From Selaginella moellendorffii (taxonomy: Eukaryota; Streptophyta; Lycopodiopsida; Selaginellales; Selaginellaceae), in the NCBI RefSeq assembly GCF_000143415.4, contig NW_003314266.1, positions 2,461,856-2,525,855 on the forward strand: DNA of 64,000 bases, given 5' to 3'. Shown piece by piece: positions 57,701-64,000 of the stretch. A model generated the notes under the pieces. It saw only the letters and a program-made list of their open reading frames with translations. It did not search any database and was not told the origin of the DNA. Within the stretch, counting starts at the first letter, position 1, and every line of letters begins with the position of its first letter. Both the position numbers and the translations under genes were made by a program.

Positions 57701-59383
57701 GTTTAACTCGATACCACCCACAACTTTTGAAGTTCAAGCTCATGATGGCTTATATATACAACTAAGTTTGCCTCATCCCATGTACATACATATGTATGAC
57801 CATTGGTATAAAAAATTAAGACTGGTTCTACTACACAATATAAATGTAGATAATAATATATGGCAATAAGCCAAGCAATAGAAAATAAACTTAAACTTGT
57901 ATCCACAAACATAGAGAGAATAATAAAAGACTTATTATTACAAAAATAAATTTGGAAAGTAAACACTAGATGAATTGATGCCAAATAAACCCCTTAATAG
58001 TACTCTTGAAAGAAGGATGGAAGAGTTATTGATTTATTTACATAAGAACCCTCTACTACTCATGTGACTCCTTATTTTCAAAAGAATCTTTATGACGAGA
58101 CCTTCCATTGTAGTAGCACTAATAAAACGTTATTGATGCCAAGGCTTCCACCTAGAAAATGGAGAATGCCAAACTGAAAAATGCCAACAATGTCGATATA
58201 TATGGCCAATCTATTACAAACTTAACAACAGACATCATAGCTACAACCATTTACTTGCCCTTGTCATTAAATACAAGTAGCAACAACATCAAGCTCTATC
58301 AGAATAAAACTATCTCCCATAAGAAGTAGAGTTGAAAAATATGTAATGAGAAGTGAAAAAGGTAATGTTTTATGACGTTGTGCCAATTAAAAAGATTATC
58401 AAGGGTGGCTAGAGCAAGTGCATGCATAACTCTCACAAAATCTTAATAAAATGCTAATTACAACATTCCCAATTTGATTTATTCTGACATATTTGACTCT
58501 ACACAAAGCAAAAAGCTCTAAAAATGAACTAACGCATCCACCCGTGGCAAATATACACAGCCATTGTAATAGAAAATCCCATCCACCAATAATGCCAAAT
58601 TGCATCATTAACTCAAATAGCCTTTGACAAAGATAATGCAATTGTTGAAAGATATAATCACAATAATTGACATGTTCAAATACACATATGAAAATGTCTA
58701 GGAGAATGCTCTAATCCACACAAATAGCTGCATTTAAACCATTGTACTATTGCAACACCATCCCTTAAAAGCACATGGAAAACTTATGCAAACGTCGAAC
58801 AATCCCAAGAATGCAATCACTGTAAAGTGATCGAATCAATGATACACATTATCCTTAGAATTCCCACAAAATAACTTCGGCCGAACATAAAGATTAGCAA
58901 TAAGAGTAGGAGGAGTTATACCATATGCTATAAATACTATTATTAACTGAGTTTGGTTATTTAACTACAACTATATAGTATCAAACAATTGCACAATTAC
59001 TACTCTAAAGTAAAAGGAGAGTAAGCTACTACTCTCCATGAAAATGAACAAAAAGGAGACAAAGCAAAAGAGAAGAAATTGAAAAAGTTATAAAGAAATG
59101 AAATCTAAATAATACAAAAGCTAAATCTAAATCAAAATCCTAAATTCAAGCACTCTTCAAGAACAATCAAAGCTACCACTCACCTTCACCAATGTGGCAT
59201 GGAATATTCAAGGGAATATAAAAATGTGCATATTAATTAATTCAAAGACTTTAGCTTATATACAGGAGTGAGTAGTCCAGATTAAAACCAATTTGATGGC
59301 TATCAAAATCCCACTATGTTAACAATATTGTATAGCTATTAATATTAATATACAGCATTGTAATTGTACACTTGGACCTCATA
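54722..59383 (-). mobile_element. Element F: inverted, transition-mutated copy of the E family
   Basis: Colinear with element E over gag, protease, RT, RNase H and integrase, but nearly every difference is C to T or G to A, and stops abound. Its right (5') LTR is 59,193-59,383 (TGTGGCATGG...GGACCTCATA); the left LTR is cut to about 40 bp at 54,722-54,765. Short open remnants include a protease remnant at 57,703-57,984 (DTS in place of DTG) and gag at 58,399-58,641. No functional protein. Confidence 0.75.
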
Positions 59384-59893
59384 TTAATGTTTAAGTTTTC
59401 TAAAGTATTTGAGATTGTATAATTTTTGCATAACCATATAAATAATATGTAGTGAATTGATAAAAGTTTAGGAAAGATCAGATAAAAAGTGTTGCTATTC
59501 AAAATAACAAAAGAACTTGTTGCTTAGTTGAAAAAGAGACCTGGAACTCATGTTCAGAATAAATTCAATCTATAATTGAATTAATTTATTTTTAATACAT
59601 ACTATATAAAATGAATAATACTTTAAAACTAAGGGAAAAGAATGAAAGCTTTATTATTATTATTATTATTATTATTGATATTATTATTATGATATAATTT
59701 TAAGAAGCATTATATTATTAATTAAAATGTAAAAAATAAAGATACTTATGAATTTTTATTTAATAATATAATAAATAGAGAATAAATATGGCCAAAGGTA
59801 TGCAGTATATATTGCAAAATCATAATTTTATCTTAGATCAATCACAATGATGATTTAACTTAATTAGCTCCATCCTCTAAATAAAGTTCAAAT
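59384..59893. other. AT-rich spacer with (ATT)n microsatellite
   Basis: TTATTATTATT array at about 59,650-59,690. No other feature seen. Confidence 0.7.
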
Positions 59894-60067
59894 TGTGAGT
59901 GTATGGAATATGGAAAGGGAATACAAAAATGTGCATATTAATTAACCCAAAAACCCTAGCTTATATACAAGAGCGAGTGGTCCAGATTGAAACCAATCCA
60001 ACGGCTACCAAAATCCATTACGCTAATATTAGTATACGGCATCGTAGCCATACACTTGGCCCTCACA
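59894..60067 (-). mobile_element. Left (3') LTR of element E
   Basis: 174 bp, TGTGAGTGTATGG...GGCCCTCACA, followed by CATCCCCTCCTCTCGG, a minus-strand polypurine tract. The right LTR lies beyond the window. Short LTRs distinguish this family from A-C. Confidence 0.75.
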
Positions 60068-61680
60068 TCATCCCCTCCTCTCGGAATAATGGAAGGCCGT
60101 AAGGGTTCTCTTGTAGATGGGCCGGGATCTGGAGGAACGTCAGGAGGAGGCATCGGCGGATCTGTAGACGGTATTAACTGCTCCTGATCCCTTTGTATGA
60201 AGCGTTTTAACTGCTGCACATGCACAATCTCTGGAGGATCGGCCTGCTAAACGTCATGCCGAACCTCATAAACTTGCGGTCCAACTTCCCGCAACACCTG
60301 ATACGGTCCTTTCCACTGCGCAAGGAGCCCCTTAGATAAACCACGTACCGTAAGATGGGGAAAACGGACTAACACCAAATCATCCACTTTGTACTCCGCA
60401 GGTGGACGATGATGGGAGTTGTAGCGCCGTTGTCCCACTTGTACGCGGCCTAAGTGTTCGGCAGACTCTGCTCGGACAAGTGGAAGAATGCTTGTCAAAT
60501 ATTGATCCCATGACCTAGCATCAGGAACTCGTGGCAATCGCGAAGGTAAACCCAACTCTGTTGGTAATATTGGATCATGACCATATAGAAGTTTATATGG
60601 TGAAGCACCAACAGAACTCTGCACCCCTGTGACATAGGCATACTGAAGAGACGGCAAATAACCATCCCAATCCGAATGCTGAAAGTTCACATACTTTGCA
60701 ATCATCCCTTTGAATGTCCGAACGAGCCGTTCCATTAGACCGTCTGATTGTGGATGATAAGCACTCGTAAAAGTGTGGCATATCCCCAACCGAGATGTCA
60801 AAACATGAAATACCTCAGCCATAAATGCAGGACCATTATCCGAAAGAATCCGCTCTGGACAAGAATGCTGGAACACTACTCGATTGAGGAGGAAGTATCC
60901 AACAACAGTTGCAGAGGCGTTTGCAAGAGCACCAACTTCCACCCAACGAGTCAAGTAGTCAGAAGCAATAATAACATACTCATTGCCAGCAGCCGATCGT
61001 GGAAAAGGTCCCATAAGATCAAACGCCACCACCTCAAATGGACGGGAAACTGCAATTGACTCCAACTGTCCTTCCGCAGCACAAGGGGGAGTATTATGAA
61101 CTTGGCATCAAATGCAGCTACGCACATACCAGATAATATCACGTCGCATCTCCGGCCAATAGAAAGACCTGCGCAACTTCTCGGTGACACGACAGTGTCC
61201 CATATGCCCACCTAGAACAGGAGAATCATGGTAGGCATGGAGAAACTGCGGAATAAACACCAAAGGCACCACCAACCGTAAATGATCATCAGGATCCGTC
61301 CCCACAAAATAAAGAAGGCCATCTTCAAGGCGATATTGAGAATATAAATGCTGGAAAGGCAAGTCATCAGCAAGTGATGCAGGATTCTCAAACCCATCTC
61401 GAAGCCTTCGAATCCACGGCTCAATCTTTTGAGCTTCGCGAACCTCATCAAGAGAAGGTAGATCTTGCTCTGCGCCCTGTGGACACTGAACGTCAAGGAC
61501 AGCAACCGCCGACGGCACAAAATCCTCATCTAGAAAATCCATAGACGCTGGAATAATAGGTTCGTCAGAAACATGAGAAGTGAGTGGAGAAGGAAGAGGA
61601 GCTCGAGAAAGGGCATCAGCATCAGCCATAGAACTCCCTGGGCGATGAACAACATCGAAATCATATATCTGAAGCTTCAA
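60068..61680 (-). pseudogene. Element E pol, C-terminal half: RNase H end and integrase
   Basis: Continues the RT frame, broken by TGA (61,684), TGA (61,108) and TAG (60,247). RNase H tail (FDVVHRPGSSMADADALSR), HHCC finger (HDSPVLGGHMGHC), integrase catalytic residues in VVAFDLMGPF, RILSDNGPAF and SDGLMERLV, then a C-terminus (QWKGPYQVL...HVQQLKRFI) with a proline-rich tail and no chromodomain, so not a chromovirus. Confidence 0.88.
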
Positions 61681-61683
61681 AGC

Positions 61684-63561
61684 TCATTGAGCCGTACGAC
61701 CAACTAGGTTCTTCCGCTTCAATAATGAAGTAACAGCAGCATGGTCACCTTCAAGTAACATCCGAGAACCATGTAGATATGCATGAAGTTTCTCGAAACC
61801 CCAGACTGCTGCTAAACACTCCTTCTTCATCGTGGAGTAGTTCATCTCCGCTGGTTGTAATGTATGGCTTATGTATGCAATGGGATGGCGCTGACCAAGC
61901 ACACTCGAGCTCTCTTGCATCAACACACCTCCAAGACCAATGTCAGAAGCATCCACACACAAAATAAAAGGTCGAGTGTAGTCAGGATATGCCAAAACCG
62001 GAGGAGTCGTCAATAGCTCTTTGAGATTCACGAACGCCCGCTCACAATCCGGAGACCAGATAAAAGATGACGTTGATGGCTTCAGCAACACTCGCAATGG
62101 TGTAGTGCGATCGGAAAGATGATCCACAAAACGACCGAGATACTGCACCTTACCCAAAAAGCGCTGCATATCATTCACACACTTCGGAGTAGGGAACTTT
62201 AGAACAGCCACAAGTTTGTCAGGATCAACTTGCAAACCCTCACGAGAAATACGGTACCCAAGATAAGTTGTGTCCTTGGACCCAAACACGCACTTTGACC
62301 GCTTCAGCTTTAAACCAACATCACGTAATCGATCCAACACTTTACAAACATCACGAACGTGCTCCTCCCACGTCCCCTCCGAGTGGATCAAGACATCATC
62401 AATGAAGTCAACAGTCACCTTCGGCATATTGCAAAGAACCTCGTCCATCATCCGCTGGAAAGTTGCTGGAGCATTGTTCAAACCAAACGGCATCACCAAG
62501 AACTCGTATAAACCAAATGGTGTACGAAAAGTAGTCTTAGGAATATCTTCTTCGGCCATCGGTACTTGCCAATACCCAGAAGCAAGATCTAGCTTGGTGA
62601 ACCAACGACTTCGCCCCAGACGATCCAAGGGATCAGCAGTGTGAGGAAGAGGATACACATCTGGGATTGTCACTTCGTTTAACGGACGATAATCGATGCA
62701 GAAACGAATACTCCCATCAGGCTTCGTCACAAGATGAGGTTCACATACCCAAGGACTCCGCGACTTCCGAATAACACCCTTCTCCAGCATTTCCTTGACG
62801 TTTGCTCGTAAAATCTTGATCTCCTTAGGTGACTGACGACGAACAGGAACCTTGATTGGAAGAGCATCCCCAGTTGGAATCGGATGACGTGTAGCAATCT
62901 TGGCCCCAGACGATAGGTCAAATTCAAAGAGATCAGAATACTCCTTCATGAGCCGGTCAACTACTGCAACACAAAGAGCGTCGGAGGGATCGGAAAAGGA
63001 AAAAGTAGAACAAAATGGAAACACAGAAGGAAAGAGTGGGGGAACAAAAGTAATGGAAGCAGAGGTAGAAGTAGAGGGATGAAGGGGTATGGAAGTGAGA
63101 GGAATGGATGAAACATAAGGAAGTATGAGACAAGGGGGGGAAGCCTCAAAGTCACACTTGGCATGATTGCACTGCAACCAATCCATACCAAGAATGAGGT
63201 CAAAAGCTTGACTCGGCACCACCCGCAACGACTGCAACTCAAGCTCGAGATCGCCCACACGCACAACCAGATCCACCTCATCCCGTGCACATGCATGTGT
63301 ACGGCCGTTGCCATAAAGAATAAAAACTGGTTCTGCCGCACGACGCAAGTGTAGACGACAACATGTGGCAACAGGTCGAGCAATAGAAAATAAACTCGAA
63401 CCTGTATCAACCAACACGGAGAGAATAATAAGAAACCTCTTGTTATAAAAATGAGCTTGGAAAGTAAACATTGGATGAACTGGTGCCGAGTGAACCCCTT
63501 GATAATACTCCCGAAAGAAAGATGGAGGGGTCACTAATTTATTCGCGCAAGGTCCCTCCAT
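61684..63561 (-). CDS. Element E pol, N-terminal half: protease, reverse transcriptase, RNase H
   Basis: 625 open codons from ATG 63,561. Protease ILSVLVDTGSSLF with ILGMDWL downstream, RT (LVTKPDGSIRFCIDYRPLNE, FTKLDLASGYWQV, catalytic TVDFIDDVLIHSEG), RNase H (FILCVDASDIGLG). The pol ATG overlaps the gag stop as TAATG, and the pol frame is closed by a TGA a few codons upstream, favouring a start at this ATG. It ends at a TGA where closely related proteins continue, so only part of pol is intact. Confidence 0.88.
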   Translation of the reverse strand: MEGPCANKLVTPPSFFREYYQGVHSAPVHPMFTFQAHFYNKRFLIILSVLVDTGSSLFSIARPVATCCRLHLRRAAEPVFILYGNGRTHACARDEVDLVVRVGDLELELQSLRVVPSQAFDLILGMDWLQCNHAKCDFEASPPCLILPYVSSIPLTSIPLHPSTSTSASITFVPPLFPSVFPFCSTFSFSDPSDALCVAVVDRLMKEYSDLFEFDLSSGAKIATRHPIPTGDALPIKVPVRRQSPKEIKILRANVKEMLEKGVIRKSRSPWVCEPHLVTKPDGSIRFCIDYRPLNEVTIPDVYPLPHTADPLDRLGRSRWFTKLDLASGYWQVPMAEEDIPKTTFRTPFGLYEFLVMPFGLNNAPATFQRMMDEVLCNMPKVTVDFIDDVLIHSEGTWEEHVRDVCKVLDRLRDVGLKLKRSKCVFGSKDTTYLGYRISREGLQVDPDKLVAVLKFPTPKCVNDMQRFLGKVQYLGRFVDHLSDRTTPLRVLLKPSTSSFIWSPDCERAFVNLKELLTTPPVLAYPDYTRPFILCVDASDIGLGGVLMQESSSVLGQRHPIAYISHTLQPAEMNYSTMKKECLAAVWGFEKLHAYLHGSRMLLEGDHAAVTSLLKRKNLVGRTAQ

Positions 63562-64000
63562 TACTCGCGCGACTCCTCATTTCCCGGATGCATCTCAGTG
63601 TCCAGACCTTCCACTGCAGCAGCACCCAGGGGACGTTGCTGACGCCAAGGTCTCCACCCAGGAAATGGAGGTCGCCAATCCGGAAAACGACGGCAATGCT
63701 GATAAGTATGACCAACTTCATCACACGCCCAGCAGCGAACATCACGGCCACGACCACGTCCTCGCGCTTGTCCTTGGACTCGAGCAGCAGCAGCATCAAC
63801 CTCCATTGGAACAGGACCATCACCCATAGAAAGTGGAGCGGAAGGACGTACAGCGAGAAGTGGAAGAGGCGACGTCTCATAATGTTGTGCCAAGCGAAGA
63901 GCATCGTCAAGGGTGGTAGGAGCAAGTGCATGCACAAGTCCGACAAGATATTGACGAAGTGCTAGCCACAACATTCCTAGTTTGATCCGCTCCGACATAT
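63561..64000 (-). CDS. Element E gag, C-terminal part, runs off the window
   Basis: 145 codons, 5' end outside. Helical capsid tail (LRQYLVGLVHALAPTTLDDA), basic linker (RVQGQARGRGRGRDVR) and one CCHC zinc knuckle (C-WA-C-DEVG-H-TYQH-C). Stop TAA 63,563-63,561 overlaps the pol ATG. Confidence 0.85.
   Translation of the reverse strand, partial: MSERIKLGMLWLALRQYLVGLVHALAPTTLDDALRLAQHYETSPLPLLAVRPSAPLSMGDGPVPMEVDAAAARVQGQARGRGRGRDVRCWACDEVGHTYQHCRRFPDWRPPFPGWRPWRQQRPLGAAAVEGLDTEMHPGNEESRE

Overview
This window looks like nuclear DNA of a vascular plant, most likely a lycophyte such as Selaginella. The reasons are GC-rich genes with very short introns (about 50-160 nt), an orthologue of the plastid nucleoid PPR protein pTAC2, a galactinol synthase, a plant-type O-fucosyltransferase, and dense nested Ty3/gypsy LTR elements. 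The species assignment is inference.

Layout. 1-18.3 kb is a nest of retroelements read mainly on the minus strand. An old, non-coding LTR family (called C here) carries a solo C LTR (1296-2438) and a solo LTR of a miniature family (D, 2788-2982). Its right LTR is split by a second C element (4492-17300), which is itself split by a chromodomain Ty3/gypsy element (A, 9011-14555). 18.3-25.8 kb is a second chromovirus (B) with a perfect 5-bp target duplication, inserted in a D element. 26.2-31.9 kb holds decayed LTR and pol fragments and unassigned AT-rich DNA.

31,876-39,522 is the most unusual part. It is a candidate 7.6-kb two-gene DNA transposon (T) with terminal inverted repeats, a leftward transposase-like gene and a rightward multi-exon gene of unknown function. 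At least 14 copies of a 20-22 bp palindrome are spread through it, several inside its introns.

40.7-50.5 kb is an ordinary gene island: a membrane-anchored dual-specificity phosphatase-like gene (-), galactinol synthase (-), a cyanovirin-N homology (CVNH) lectin-like exon (+), pTAC2 (+) and an O-fucosyltransferase (-). These look like unrelated housekeeping or stress genes, not an operon.

52-64 kb is a third Ty3/gypsy family (E/F/G): a young copy E running off the right edge, an inverted C-to-T/G-to-A decayed copy F, and a plus-strand decayed copy G carrying D-type miniature LTR elements. None of the retroelements has a fully intact gag-pol.
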